NCBI RefSeq assembly: GCF_028687955.1
Contig: NZ_JAQTZC010000005.1
Coordinates: 1 to 52,332 of the forward strand
Direction of reading: 5' to 3'
Source: Acidocella sp.
GTDB lineage: Bacteria; Pseudomonadota; Alphaproteobacteria; Acetobacterales; Acetobacteraceae
Length of the DNA: 52,332 bases
Shown here: positions 1 through 8,684 of the stretch, in pieces
Numbering within the stretch: the stretch's first letter is position 1
Layout: every line of letters begins with the position of its first letter
The notes under the pieces: model-generated
The model's database searches: none
What the model saw: the letters and a program-made list of their open reading frames with translations, nothing else
Told to the model about the DNA's origin: nothing
Translations under genes and position numbers: made by a program

Positions 1-542
1 ATGCCGGTTTCAAAGAAGCTGTAAACGGCGGAAAGCCCGTCGCCGAGATGGTCGGTGAGACAGGCGCCGAGCAAGGCGCCCTGGGGGGTGCGGAATTCGA
101 TGAGCGAGGTTTCAATCGGCGTGTCCTCGACCATGGCGCGGTAGTCGTAAAAACTCATGCTCGCCATGTCGCCCTCGCCGTGGCGGGCCTGCTGGTAGCG
201 CTGGAAGAGCTGGTATTGCTCGGTGGTGGCGCGCGGCGGAATTTCCTGCACCACCAGATCGGCGTTGAGGCGGGCGATGCGCTTTTGCGTACGGTTGGGG
301 GTGAAGTCCCGCGCGCGGATGCGAATGGGTACGCAGGCGTTGCAGTTGGGGCAGACCGGCGCGTAGGCGATGTTGTGGCTGCGCCGGAAACCGCCGCGCG
401 ATAAGCGGTCATGCAGGGTTTCGGCCGAGACGCCGGCAAGCTCGATCACCACCTTGCGCTCAGTGCGGCCCTCCACATAGGGGCAGGGCAGCGGCGCCGT
501 GGTGTAGAAGAAATGCGGGCGGCGGGCGGGCTTGAAACTCAT
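1..542 (-). CDS. bpt: Aspartate/glutamate leucyltransferase (arginyltransferase family), N-terminal part
   Basis: The gene runs off the left edge and is missing from the ORF track because no stop is in the window. About 180 residues are visible, beginning MSFKPARRPHFF. The ATE N-terminal motif CPNCNACVPIRI is intact, followed by an ELFQRYQ-type segment (QYQLFQRYQQARH) and the start of the C-terminal GNAT-like domain (LTDHLGDGLSAVYSF). Enzymes of this family transfer Leu (Bpt) or Arg (Ate) from aminoacyl-tRNA to N-terminal Asp/Glu of proteins, feeding the N-degron pathway in the cytoplasm. Bacterial members are mostly Bpt, hence the symbol. The choice between Leu and Arg cannot be made from sequence alone. 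It is divergent from the hydrolase at 734. Confidence 0.93.
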   Translation of the reverse strand, partial: MSFKPARRPHFFYTTAPLPCPYVEGRTERKVVIELAGVSAETLHDRLSRGGFRRSHNIAYAPVCPNCNACVPIRIRARDFTPNRTQKRIARLNADLVVQEIPPRATTEQYQLFQRYQQARHGEGDMASMSFYDYRAMVEDTPIETSLIEFRTPQGALLGACLTDHLGDGLSAVYSFFETG

Positions 543-733
543 TATGTGTATGTTTGGGCGTTCAGGTGGCTGCGTCAACATCTGTTTTGCGGGGGCTGCC
601 CGCCGCGCAGGCACCGAACATGGCGCCGAACACGAATTGGGGGTTGGTTGTGGCGCGGCGCGGCATCATTTAAGCCATACCCGAGCCGCGCCGGATGGTC
701 GATTCCCGCACGGCGTTTGGCAAGGGATTGAGC

Positions 734-1585
734 ATGGCGCGGGCGAATTCGGTTAGTTATCTGCTGGGCACGAGCTTCCACAAAATGGCCTATGTCGAGT
801 TTGGCAACCCGGCCGCGCCTGCTGTGGTGTGCGTGCATGGGCTCTCGCGCAACGGGCGCGACTTCGACCCGCTGGCCGAGGCGCTCTCGAATCGCTTCCA
901 TGTCATCTGCCCGGATCTGCCGGGGCGCGGCAAGTCTGACTGGCTGCCCGGCGCCCTAGCCTACCAGCCGCCGAGCTATGTGACGGCGCTGACGCATCTG
1001 CTGGCGGCACTGAACAAGCCGGTAGCGTGGGTCGGCACCTCGCTGGGGGGCATCTGCGGCATGATGATCGCCGCGGCGCAAAACACGCCGATCACCCGGC
1101 TAGTGCTTAATGACATCGGCCCGCATATTCCCGCCGCCTCGCTGAAGCGCATTGGCGGCACGCTGGCCACGCCGGGCGAGCGTTTTGCCACCATGGCGGC
1201 GCTGGAGGCGCATCTGCGCGAGATCTACGCGCCCTTTGGCCGGCTGAGCGACAGGCAATGGGCGCATCTGGCGCGGTTTTCCGCCAGGGTGGTGCTGGAC
1301 CAGACCGGAGCCGGAGCGTTCGCCCTGAATTATGACCCCAAGATCGCCGAGCCTCTGCGCAACACCGTGTTGTTGGATGTGGATATGTGGCCGCTGTGGG
1401 AGATGCTGAAGCTCCCGATCATGGTTATTCGCGGCGCTGCCAGCGATTTGCTGCTGCCCAGCACCTTTGAGCGTATGCGCGAGGCCGGCGCGGAGGGTTA
1501 TGTGGTGGAGGATGCCGGGCATGCCCCGGCGCTGATGGACGCGCCCGCGATCGCGGCGGTAAGGGCGTTTTTGTTGCGCCAGTAG
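734..1585 (+). CDS. Alpha/beta hydrolase
   Basis: A 283-residue alpha/beta-hydrolase-fold protein of unknown substrate. The oxyanion region (VCVHGLSRNG, near residue 35), the nucleophile elbow GTSLGG (Ser about 103) and the C-terminal catalytic His (EDAGHAP, about 263) are all present, so the triad looks complete. The ORF could start at 695, but the ATG at 734 is preferred because AAGGG lies just upstream at proper spacing and the added N-terminus (MVDSRTAFGKG) does not resemble the fold. No signal peptide is seen, so it is probably cytoplasmic. It is followed 56 nt later by the YihY-like gene on the same strand. Confidence 0.88.
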   Translation: MARANSVSYLLGTSFHKMAYVEFGNPAAPAVVCVHGLSRNGRDFDPLAEALSNRFHVICPDLPGRGKSDWLPGALAYQPPSYVTALTHLLAALNKPVAWVGTSLGGICGMMIAAAQNTPITRLVLNDIGPHIPAASLKRIGGTLATPGERFATMAALEAHLREIYAPFGRLSDRQWAHLARFSARVVLDQTGAGAFALNYDPKIAEPLRNTVLLDVDMWPLWEMLKLPIMVIRGAASDLLLPSTFERMREAGAEGYVVEDAGHAPALMDAPAIAAVRAFLLRQ

Positions 1586-1641
1586 TTGTGAAGCTTTCGT
1601 GGCGCGATTGCGCGGGACGGGAAAATCCGTAGGGTCAGCGC

Positions 1642-2508
1642 ATGATCGGCAGGATTCTGGACTGCGCGCATATGCCGTTTCTGCGGCGCTCCTTCGTGGC
1701 GGCGGGGCAGGCCACGGCCTCGCAGCGGGTTTCGCTGGTGGCGGCGGGCTGTGCTTTTTACGCGACGCTGGCGCTGTTTCCCACCATCACTATGCTCATC
1801 TCGTTCTACGGCCTGGTGTATAATCCGGCGACGGTGCAGCCGCAGTTGCAATATCTGCAAACCTTCATGCCGCCGGCGGCCTTCGCGCTGATCTCTGATA
1901 GAATCCAGAGCCTGGTGCAGGCCCCGGCGCAGGGGCTGGGGCTGGGCCTTGGGTTGAGCTTGCTGCTCTCGTTTTGGTCGTCATCGACGGGGACAAAATC
2001 AATCCTCAACGCGCTCTCGCTGGCGTATCACGAGCGCGAGGCGCGCGGGATCATCCGGTTTCAGCTGGTCTCGCTGGGCATGACGCTGGTGGCGGTGATT
2101 GGCGCGGCCCTGGCCATCGGCCTGCTGGTGTTCATCCCCGTCGCGCTGGCGTTTCTTGGCTTGCCGGGGAATACGAAAATCATCGTCAACCTGCTCAGCC
2201 TGGGGGCGATGGTGCTCTTCGTGCTGGTGGCGCTGGGGTTGCTCTATCGCTTTGGCCCGGCCGGGAGCAACCGGATTTTCTACGCGCCGGGGGCTGGCAT
2301 CGCGACCCTGCTGTGGCTGCTGGTGTCTTGGGCGTTTGGTTTCTACGTGGGGCATTTCGCGGCCTACAGCGCCACTTATGGGCCGCTCTCCACGCTGATC
2401 GGCCTGATGATGTGGTTCTATCTCTCGGCCTATGTGGTGCTGTTCGGCGCCGAGGTGAACGCGGCGATGGACCGCGAATGGAAGCGCCAGGCCGGGCGCG
2501 AGGTGTAG
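1642..2508 (+). CDS. YihY/virulence factor BrkB family inner-membrane protein
   Basis: 288 residues with about six hydrophobic segments and the YihY pattern: an N-terminal soluble helix, the VSLVAAGCAFYATLALFP segment, a conserved central region around SSSTGTKSILNALSLAYHERE, and a C-terminal YGPLSTLIGLMMWFYLSAYVVLFGAEVNA block typical of the family. The length matches family members (about 280-300). BrkB/YihY proteins are polytopic inner-membrane proteins of uncertain function; older annotations as RNase BN are wrong. It lies on the same strand as the hydrolase and the kinase-like gene with short gaps, so it may be co-transcribed. Confidence 0.9.
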   Translation: MIGRILDCAHMPFLRRSFVAAGQATASQRVSLVAAGCAFYATLALFPTITMLISFYGLVYNPATVQPQLQYLQTFMPPAAFALISDRIQSLVQAPAQGLGLGLGLSLLLSFWSSSTGTKSILNALSLAYHEREARGIIRFQLVSLGMTLVAVIGAALAIGLLVFIPVALAFLGLPGNTKIIVNLLSLGAMVLFVLVALGLLYRFGPAGSNRIFYAPGAGIATLLWLLVSWAFGFYVGHFAAYSATYGPLSTLIGLMMWFYLSAYVVLFGAEVNAAMDREWKRQAGREV

Positions 2509-2528
2509 CCCCGCATTGCCGCAGGTGG

Positions 2529-2559
2529 TGGAATGTGGAAACCTGACCGCAACATTCCA
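2529..2559. promoter_or_regulatory. Inverted repeat upstream of the kinase-like gene
   Basis: An 8-bp perfect inverted repeat (TGGAATGT / ACATTCCA) with a 15-nt spacer lies in the 65-nt gap between the YihY-like and kinase-like genes, ending 14 nt before the ATG and immediately ahead of the Shine-Dalgarno GGGAGAG. It could be an operator or an RNA hairpin affecting initiation. No regulator is identified. Confidence 0.3.
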
Positions 2560-2573
2560 ACCCGGGAGAGCAA

Positions 2574-3440
2574 ATGGGCGAGGCTGAGGTTAGGGCGCTG
2601 CCGGTCTGGACGGGGGAGATTAAAGTCTGGCCGCTCACCGGGGGGATCACCAACCGCAACTTCGGCGTGGAACAGGATGACGGGCGGCGGTTTGCCGTGC
2701 GGCTGGGCAAAGATATTCCCGAGCACGGGGTGATGCGCTTCAATGAGCAGGCGGCGGCCAGAGCAGCGGCGCGGGCCGGGCTTTCGCCCGAAATTTACTA
2801 CACAGCGCCGGGGGTGATGGTGAGCCGGCTGCTGGCGGGGCGCACGCTGAGCCCGGAGGAGATACGCGCGCCCGCGAACCTGCCGCGCGTGGCGGCGTTG
2901 ATAAAGCAATGCCACACCGGGCTGGGGCCTTATTTACAGGGGCCGATCCTGGCTTTCTGGGCGTTTCATATCAACCGCTCGTATGGGGCGGCGTTGCGCG
3001 GCAATCGCTCCAGCCTGGATGGACAGCTGGAGCGGCTGCTGGGGTTGAATGACATGCTGGAGCGCCGGATGGGGCCGGTGGAGGTCGTGTTCTCGCATAA
3101 CGACCTGCTGGCGGGGAATGTTTTTGACGATGGGGCGCGGCTGTGGCTGCTGGACTGGGATTACGCCGGGTTTAATTCATCGTTGTTCGATCTGGCGAAC
3201 CTCGCCTCCAACAACGGGTTTGGCCCGCAAGACGATGCGGCGCTGCTGGCGGCTTATTTCGGCAAGGAGCCGGGTGCCGCGGTGTGGGATGGCTTCAGGG
3301 TGAGCCAATGCGCCTCGCTGTTGCGCGAGACGCTTTGGAGCGCTGTCTCGGAGATCACCTCCAAGCTGAATTTCGACTATGAAGCGTATACGGCGGAGAA
3401 TCTGGCGCGCTTCGAGGGCGCGCTGGCGGGGCTTGGTTGA
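2574..3440 (+). CDS. Choline/ethanolamine kinase-like phosphotransferase
   Basis: 288 residues of the APH/choline kinase fold. The N-terminal lobe has PLTGGITNRNFGVE, the glycine-rich element seen in LicA-type kinases. The Brenner motif is HNDLLAGNVFDD (catalytic Asp) and the metal-binding motif is LLDWDYAGF, followed by DLANLASNNG as in choline kinases. The likely reaction is ATP-dependent phosphorylation of choline, ethanolamine or a similar small alcohol in the cytoplasm; the substrate is inferred from motif similarity only. GGGAGAG provides a good ribosome-binding site for the ATG at 2574. Confidence 0.85.
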   Translation: MGEAEVRALPVWTGEIKVWPLTGGITNRNFGVEQDDGRRFAVRLGKDIPEHGVMRFNEQAAARAAARAGLSPEIYYTAPGVMVSRLLAGRTLSPEEIRAPANLPRVAALIKQCHTGLGPYLQGPILAFWAFHINRSYGAALRGNRSSLDGQLERLLGLNDMLERRMGPVEVVFSHNDLLAGNVFDDGARLWLLDWDYAGFNSSLFDLANLASNNGFGPQDDAALLAAYFGKEPGAAVWDGFRVSQCASLLRETLWSAVSEITSKLNFDYEAYTAENLARFEGALAGLG

Positions 3441-3470
3441 ATTGCGGCGGGTGGGGATTATATTGGCGTG

Positions 3471-3710
3471 ATGGCAAATTCAAACGGTCCGGTGATCGAC
3501 ATGACACCGGAGGGCAACTTTATCGAGCCACCCAAACCCAGGCTGGGGGAGATCCTGCTCCGGCTGGTGATGTTCGGGCTTTTTTTATGCCTCGCCGGGG
3601 TGATGTTCTGGGTGATGTTCTGGGTCGCGATCTTCGTGGTCCCGGTTCTGGTGCTGCTCGGCCTCGCGGGGTTTTTGTTTATGAAGCTTCAGGGACAAGC
3701 AGGCCGCTAG
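3471..3710 (+). CDS. Small hypothetical membrane protein
   Basis: 79 residues, not recognised. The N-terminus is polar and proline-containing (TPEGNFIEPPKPR). It is followed by a long hydrophobic stretch, roughly residues 27-70, long enough for two membrane helices, and ends in a short basic tail (KLQGQAGR). The ATG at 3471 is preferred over the adjacent GTG at 3468 used in the ORF track. It sits 30 nt after the kinase-like gene on the same strand. No function can be proposed. Confidence 0.7.
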   Translation: MANSNGPVIDMTPEGNFIEPPKPRLGEILLRLVMFGLFLCLAGVMFWVMFWVAIFVVPVLVLLGLAGFLFMKLQGQAGR

Positions 3711-3793
3711 AGCGCGATCGTTTGAGGCTCGCTCAGCTGAGCGAGCCGAAAGCGTGAATCGCCCTCAGAAAAATAACCAGAGCCTGATCGCAC
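3711..3793. repeat. Nested intergenic inverted repeats, including a perfect 22-bp palindrome
   Basis: Between two convergent genes lies a perfect 22-bp palindrome (3726-3747, half-site GGCTCGCTCAG). It is flanked by a second imperfect pair, AGCGCGATC at 3711 and GATCGCACT at about 3785 (8 of 9 pairing). There is no clear T-run on either strand, so it may act as a bidirectional terminator of the non-U-tract type or belong to an intergenic palindromic repeat family. Genome copy number cannot be seen from this window. Confidence 0.5.
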
Positions 3794-3802
3794 TTAAACC
3801 AA

Positions 3803-4669
3803 TCAGGTCAGCACCGGGTCCAGGTCCACATTCACCCGCAGCGCGTGCCGCCCGCCGCCGAGGATGATGCCGCGCAGCGGGCTGACATCCTGAAAATTAC
3901 GGCCCCAGGCGAGCGTTACGTGTTCATCGCTGACCAGCAGATTATTGGTGGGGTCAAAATCGACCCAGCCGATTTCCGGCCCAAGCCAGGCGGAGACCCA
4001 GGCGTGGGACTGATCCGCCCCGCGGCGCTTGGTTTGCCCGGCCGGAGGCGAGGTGCGCAGATAGCCCGAGACGTAGCGCCCTGGCAGGCCCAGTGAGCGC
4101 AGGCAGGTCAGCATGAAATGCGCATAGTCCTGGCAGACGCCGGCGCGGGTTTTGAAGACATGTGCAGCCGTGGTGGAATTGTTGGTCACACCTGGGGTGT
4201 AGGTCATGTCCGTCCAGATGCGCAGGTTCAGCTCCAGCAGGCCGGCCAGGATGGTGCGGCCGGGGGGAAAGCTGAGGGCGGTGTAGTCAGCGATTTCCCC
4301 ATTGGGTTTGGTCAGCGCGCTGGGCAGGCAGAATTCGGCGACATCCGGGTCTTTAAGACCCCATAGCGCGATGGCCTCCCATCGCGGCGTTTGCGCGGGC
4401 GGCGGCGGGGGAGGCTGTTCCACATCGATGGTGGCGCTGAGCGCCACGGAGAACTGCCGGTGCAGGGCGGTGAGTGAAACGGTGGTGGTGATGTTGCCGA
4501 AATGGTCGGTCTCGTCGCGCCTTGTTTCCGGTTGCGGGGAGACGCTGAGCATAGCCTCACGGATGAACTGGCCGGGCCGCGCGCGCGGCAGCAGGTGCAT
4601 GAAATGCGTGCCGAGGACGACTGGCTCCGCATAGTCGTAAGTGGTGGTGTGGTGCAGCCGGTAGATCAT
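3803..4669 (-). CDS. Transglutaminase-like cysteine protease/amidotransferase, short form
   Basis: 288 residues: a bacterial transglutaminase N-terminal beta domain (from MIYRLHHTTTYDYAEPV) followed by a transglutaminase core. The catalytic triad is visible as Cys about 179 in RAGVCQDYAH, His about 222 in QSHAWVSAW and Asp about 239 in DFDPTNN. A run of six prolines (about 85-91) links the two parts. The ATG overlaps the stop of the upstream ATP-grasp-like/alpha-E gene by 4 nt, so the two are almost certainly co-translated. In published comparative genomics (the amidoligase survey by Iyer, Aravind and colleagues) this family is linked to circularly permuted ATP-grasp and alpha-E proteins in a predicted peptide-bond-forming and cleaving system with unknown substrate. 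Confidence 0.92.
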   Translation of the reverse strand: MIYRLHHTTTYDYAEPVVLGTHFMHLLPRARPGQFIREAMLSVSPQPETRRDETDHFGNITTTVSLTALHRQFSVALSATIDVEQPPPPPPAQTPRWEAIALWGLKDPDVAEFCLPSALTKPNGEIADYTALSFPPGRTILAGLLELNLRIWTDMTYTPGVTNNSTTAAHVFKTRAGVCQDYAHFMLTCLRSLGLPGRYVSGYLRTSPPAGQTKRRGADQSHAWVSAWLGPEIGWVDFDPTNNLLVSDEHVTLAWGRNFQDVSPLRGIILGGGRHALRVNVDLDPVLT

Positions 4670-6876
4670 TGCGCGGCTTCGAGCTCCAACTCGTCCTCGA
4701 GCTGGTGGGCCTCTGGCAGCAGGCTGAAGAAGCGACGGTGCACATGGTCGGAGATCAGCCGCAGGCGGGCGGCAATGGCGGCCAGCGGCTTGGCTAGGCC
4801 GATGGTCTCACCGCTAAGGTTTGCCGCCTCCTGCTGCAACAGTTTCAGGGATTCGGCGTCGTCCTCGGCGCCCAGATGTTGCAGGCAGCTACGCAACACG
4901 ATGAATTGATAAGCCAAGCTGCGCGGGTTGCCGGAATCGGCCAGCAGCATGGAGAGCACGGGGGCGGGCGCCAGAATGCCCGCGTGGCGCAAATCATAAC
5001 TAAGCACGGAATCAGCCAGCTCGATGCCGAGCGCCATGCCGGGTTCCAGCCGCTCGGGCGAGGCGTTAAGCAAAATGGCGAGGTTTTCGGCCAGGGTTTC
5101 GGCGCGCTCCAGCCTGCGGCCCATCTCCAGGAACAGCCAGCCGCCGTCGCGCGACATGTTCTCCGCCGCAATGCCCGCGAAAGTGGCGGCGAAACTGAGC
5201 ATGGCGGGCAGGGCCAGTTCCTCGTTGGGCAGGGATTCGGTGGCCTGGTTCAGGGCGAAGCGCACAGTGGCCAGCATGCTCGGGCTCAAGCGCTCGCTGG
5301 CGGCGTTGACCAGCCGGGCGACTTCCTGGAGCTGCCCGGTAATTGGCTTGCGCCGCGCCAACGCGCCGCGTAGCTGGCGGCCCGAGAGCGCGCCACCCGC
5401 GAGGTCAGCCGGGAGCAGCCCGGCCTGGGCGAGACATTTGGCGATCAGCCCGCGCTCGGCCAGATCACGCGGCAGCGAAGTGCCGGATTCCAGCCGGGGC
5501 AGCGCCAGCATCAGCAGGCGCGAGGCGGATTCCAGCCTCTCGACCGAGCGGCCGAGCCAGAACAGATTATCAGCCACGCGCGAGGGCAGATGCGCGGCGG
5601 CGAGGAACTGGGTGCGCTTGGGAACATCCGAATGGGTGGCGCCGGAAATGATGTGCGGCTCATCGGCATCCAGCACCCAGAGGTCCTTCATGCCGGCGAG
5701 GGTGATGCCCTGTGCCGCGTTCGTCTGCTCTAGGCCGAAACCGAGGCCGCCGGGAAGGACCTGCCAGGTGTTGCCGTTGTGCCATGCGTAAAGCCGAAAA
5801 AGGATGGGGGTGGAAACCAGATTGGTGCCGCTGACGAAAGGGGCGCGGGACGCGTTTGCCACCGGGTCGCCGGAGGCTTTCGCCAGTAGCGGGGCGGCGC
5901 CGAGCAGGCGTTGGAACAATGGTTCAATATATACCGCAATTTCAGCCGCTTCCATCAATGCGCTGCCGGGTGCGTTGAACATTTTCAGTGCCCCGGCGCG
6001 GATGGCGCCAAAGGCGCCGGGGATACCGGCGCCCGGCCGCCCGCCTTGCTCCAGCGGGTCCAGATCAATTCCCGGGAGCCCGCGGACGAGGCTGGCGACG
6101 GGCAGCAGGCCGCTCAGGGTTTTCATGTGCAGGCCGCCGTTGCGGGTGGCGAGGTCACCGGGTTCAATCAGCAGCACGCCGAGTGCGCGCGCGAGCAGGG
6201 CATCGTCCATCGCATCGGGCGCCAGGGCTGGGTTGGCGGCCCCGGCCGAAAGCACGGCGACCAGCCCGCCCTGGGCCGCGCGTTGCAGATGGTCCACCAG
6301 CATCTCGCGCACCGGGCGCAGGCTGCGCAGCCCCCCGGCGCGGAAAAGCTCAGGCACAGTGCCGGAGGCGATGCGCCGCAGCGACAGCGCATGGCCAAGA
6401 CCGGGGATGACGCCGGTATGGTCGCGCAGGACCTGGAAATGCCCGTCCGGCCCGCGGATGAGATCAGCCGCGTAGAGACTGAGGCGCGGGAAGTTGAGCG
6501 GGGTTTGCGTGTGCAGGCTGCGCAGGAAATGCGGGTTGCCCAGTACCAGCGCGGGCGGGAGGCTGCCGTCGCGCAGCAAGGTTTGCGGGCCGTAGAGGTC
6601 TTGCAGCGCGGCGCTGAGCAGTTGCGAGCGTTGCAGCAGCCCTGCCTCAAGCCCGGAGAATTCAAATGGGGTGAGCAGTGCGGGCAACGGGTCGTAATGG
6701 CGGGTTGGCGCGGCGCCGAAGGGGGCGGCAAGGCGCATCTGCCGGTTCAGCGCGGCGGCGCGGCGGGCCAGCTCCTCGTGCCCTACATCGCGCACGGCCT
6801 CGAGCAGTGGCGCCCAGTGGCCACGTATCCGGCCGGACCGGTCGATCATTTCATCGCAGGAAGCCACTGCACTCAT
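4666..6876 (-). CDS. Circularly permuted ATP-grasp-like / alpha-E domain fusion protein
   Basis: 736 residues in two parts. Residues 1 to about 420 align in order with the ATP-grasp protein at 7209 (ALQDLYGPQTLLRDGSLPPALVLGNPHF matches LNAFLGDIYGPGHIVRDG...), and about 425-736 is an alpha-E helical domain starting RVADNLFWLGRSVERLE. The ATP-grasp half looks degenerate. The position of VLEDNARTPSG in the neighbour reads VLRDHTGVIPG here, and the block carrying KPVGESGGYG is missing or unrecognisable. The whole protein is roughly 100 residues shorter than fusions I know of this type. It may be a structural or regulatory pseudo-ligase. It is the first gene of the minus-strand arm, with the transglutaminase overlapping its stop. 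Confidence 0.87.
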   Translation of the reverse strand: MSAVASCDEMIDRSGRIRGHWAPLLEAVRDVGHEELARRAAALNRQMRLAAPFGAAPTRHYDPLPALLTPFEFSGLEAGLLQRSQLLSAALQDLYGPQTLLRDGSLPPALVLGNPHFLRSLHTQTPLNFPRLSLYAADLIRGPDGHFQVLRDHTGVIPGLGHALSLRRIASGTVPELFRAGGLRSLRPVREMLVDHLQRAAQGGLVAVLSAGAANPALAPDAMDDALLARALGVLLIEPGDLATRNGGLHMKTLSGLLPVASLVRGLPGIDLDPLEQGGRPGAGIPGAFGAIRAGALKMFNAPGSALMEAAEIAVYIEPLFQRLLGAAPLLAKASGDPVANASRAPFVSGTNLVSTPILFRLYAWHNGNTWQVLPGGLGFGLEQTNAAQGITLAGMKDLWVLDADEPHIISGATHSDVPKRTQFLAAAHLPSRVADNLFWLGRSVERLESASRLLMLALPRLESGTSLPRDLAERGLIAKCLAQAGLLPADLAGGALSGRQLRGALARRKPITGQLQEVARLVNAASERLSPSMLATVRFALNQATESLPNEELALPAMLSFAATFAGIAAENMSRDGGWLFLEMGRRLERAETLAENLAILLNASPERLEPGMALGIELADSVLSYDLRHAGILAPAPVLSMLLADSGNPRSLAYQFIVLRSCLQHLGAEDDAESLKLLQQEAANLSGETIGLAKPLAAIAARLRLISDHVHRRFFSLLPEAHQLEDELELEAAQ

Positions 6877-7208
6877 TCATCCTGGTTAACAGACTGATTG
6901 CCCGCGGGCTATGGCCAATCAGGTTGCGCCGCAACATGAGCGGCGCGGGCATATGGTTCGTCAGCCGGTGGAGCCGGCTGGTCCGCGGTTTGCATGGCAC
7001 CCGGTGGGGGCTTGCGGGAATACCGATTTTGGATGCAGCCTGTCAGGGACCATAGTGAGAAGGTACTGTTGGATGGTTGGCAACTGATGAATTCCTTCGC
7101 GGTTATTTTTGCTTTGGCGCGAATTTGCGCAGTTTTTGACCATGACCTGACCGTTCCGGCGCCAGCCCCGCAGGCTGGCCTGGACAATTTCCGATCGGAG
7201 CCGCTGGT
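6877..7208. promoter_or_regulatory. Divergent intergenic region between the two amidoligase-like operons
   Basis: 332 nt without a convincing gene, separating the divergent starts at 6876 and 7209, so both operon promoters should lie here. Visible structure: the palindrome GCCCGCGGGC (6900-6909) inside a TGATTG/CAATCA pair (6895-6921), and a 7-bp hairpin GCCAGCC-CCGCA-GGCTGGC at 7161-7179 in the leader of the plus operon. GGAG at 7197-7200 is the likely Shine-Dalgarno. No promoter of convincing quality was found by eye. A 72-aa plus ORF ends in the ATGA of the next gene but shows no family features. Confidence 0.55.
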
Positions 7209-8684
7209 ATGAACGAAATCTTTCGCACCATCTGGCCGGAGTACGATCCGGGCCGCTATTTTTGTGAACTCACGCGCAAACGGGCCGATGCCGGCCCGGT
7301 GCCGGACTGGCTGATCCAGCGACTCGGGAGCATCGGGCTGGAGGCGTTGCGCGCGCGCGCCTCGGCCGCGGAGACCGATCTGATCGACCTCGGCGTGACC
7401 TTCACCGTGTATTCGGATGCCACCGCGATCGACCGGATTTTACCGTTTGACTGTATTCCGCGCGTGCTCACGGCGGCGGAATGGAGCCTGCTGGAGCGGG
7501 CGTGCATCCAGCGGGTAGCGGCGCTGAATGCGTTTCTGGGCGATATCTACGGGCCGGGGCATATCGTGCGCGATGGGGTGATCCCCGCTGAGCTGGTCTA
7601 TGGAAATTCCAACTACCGGCCGGAGATGAAGGATTTTCCAGTGCCGCACGGGACGTATGTGCATGTCTGCGGCATCGACATCATCCGCGAAGAATTCGGC
7701 GATTTCCGCGTGCTAGAGGATAATGCGCGCACGCCCTCCGGGGTGAGCTATGTGATTGAGAACCGGCACCTGATGCTGCGCGCTTTCCCCGATTTGATGG
7801 CGGGGATACGGTTGAAGCCGGTGGATGATTACGGGCGCAGGCTGCGCGCGGCGATGAGCGAGATCGCGCCGGGCGGGGCGGATGATCCGCAGGTCGTGCT
7901 GCTCTCGCCGGGCATTTATAACTCCGCTTATTTCGAACATGTGTTCCTGGCGCGCGAAATGGGCGTGCCGCTGGTGGTCGGCGCGGATCTGGTGGTGGAG
8001 GATGAGCGCGTCTACATGCGCACAACCAGCGGGTTGCGACGGGTGCATACGATCTACCGGCGTTTGAACGATGATTTTCTGGACCCGGCGGTGTTCCGGC
8101 CGGATTCCATGCTGGGCGTGCGCGGGTTGATCGGCGCGTGGAAGGCCGGGAATGTCGCGATCGCCAATGCAGTAGGCACCGGCGTTGCCGATGACAAGGC
8201 GGTGTATGCCTACATGCCGCGCATCATCCAATATTACCTCGGGCAGGAGGCGCTGGTGAAAAATGTGGAGACCTATATCTGCCGCGAGCCGGAGGGGCTG
8301 CAATATACGCTGGAGAATCTGCACAAGCTCGTGACCAAGCCGGTGGGCGAGTCCGGCGGGTATGGCATCACCATCGGGCCGCGCGCCAGCAAGAAGGAGC
8401 TGGAGGCGGCGCGGGCCGCCATTTTGGCCGATCCGGGCAACTGGATCAGCCAGCCGATGATCGGGCTTTCCGTCGCGCCGACGCTGGCGGCCGAGGGGGT
8501 CGGGCCGCGGCATCTGGACTTGCGGCCGTTCATCATCACCGGCCGGGAGAGCTGGGTGCTGCCCGGCGGGCTGACCCGCGTGGCGATGAAGCGCGGCAGT
8601 TTGATTGTGAACTCCAGCCAGGGCGGCGGCTCCAAGGACACCTGGGTTCTGGCGGATAATTTTGCCGAAGGGGGCGGAAAATGA
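7209..8684 (+). CDS. Circularly permuted type 2 ATP-grasp protein (predicted amidoligase)
   Basis: 491 residues covering the whole circularly permuted ATP-grasp family (CP_ATPgrasp, formerly DUF404/DUF407). Recognisable blocks are DIYGPGHIVRDGVIP, CGIDIIREE, the acidic VLEDNARTPSGVSYVIENR (about 167-185), the repeat-region GADLVVEDERVYMRT, and LVTKPVGESGGYGITIGP (about 373-390), which supplies the nucleotide-binding Lys and Gly loop. It ends with LPGGLTRVA and QGGGSKDTWVL. The family is predicted to form amide or peptide bonds using ATP; the substrates are unknown. Its stop overlaps the alpha-E gene start by 4 nt (ATGA). Confidence 0.93.
   Translation: MNEIFRTIWPEYDPGRYFCELTRKRADAGPVPDWLIQRLGSIGLEALRARASAAETDLIDLGVTFTVYSDATAIDRILPFDCIPRVLTAAEWSLLERACIQRVAALNAFLGDIYGPGHIVRDGVIPAELVYGNSNYRPEMKDFPVPHGTYVHVCGIDIIREEFGDFRVLEDNARTPSGVSYVIENRHLMLRAFPDLMAGIRLKPVDDYGRRLRAAMSEIAPGGADDPQVVLLSPGIYNSAYFEHVFLAREMGVPLVVGADLVVEDERVYMRTTSGLRRVHTIYRRLNDDFLDPAVFRPDSMLGVRGLIGAWKAGNVAIANAVGTGVADDKAVYAYMPRIIQYYLGQEALVKNVETYICREPEGLQYTLENLHKLVTKPVGESGGYGITIGPRASKKELEAARAAILADPGNWISQPMIGLSVAPTLAAEGVGPRHLDLRPFIITGRESWVLPGGLTRVAMKRGSLIVNSSQGGGSKDTWVLADNFAEGGGK

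Noticed and set aside
6994-7212. 72-aa plus ORF ending in the ATGA of the ATP-grasp gene
   Set aside because: The overlap is suggestive of coupling, but the peptide has no recognisable features, no good ribosome-binding site and lies where the promoters must be. Kept as a note on the intergenic region only.
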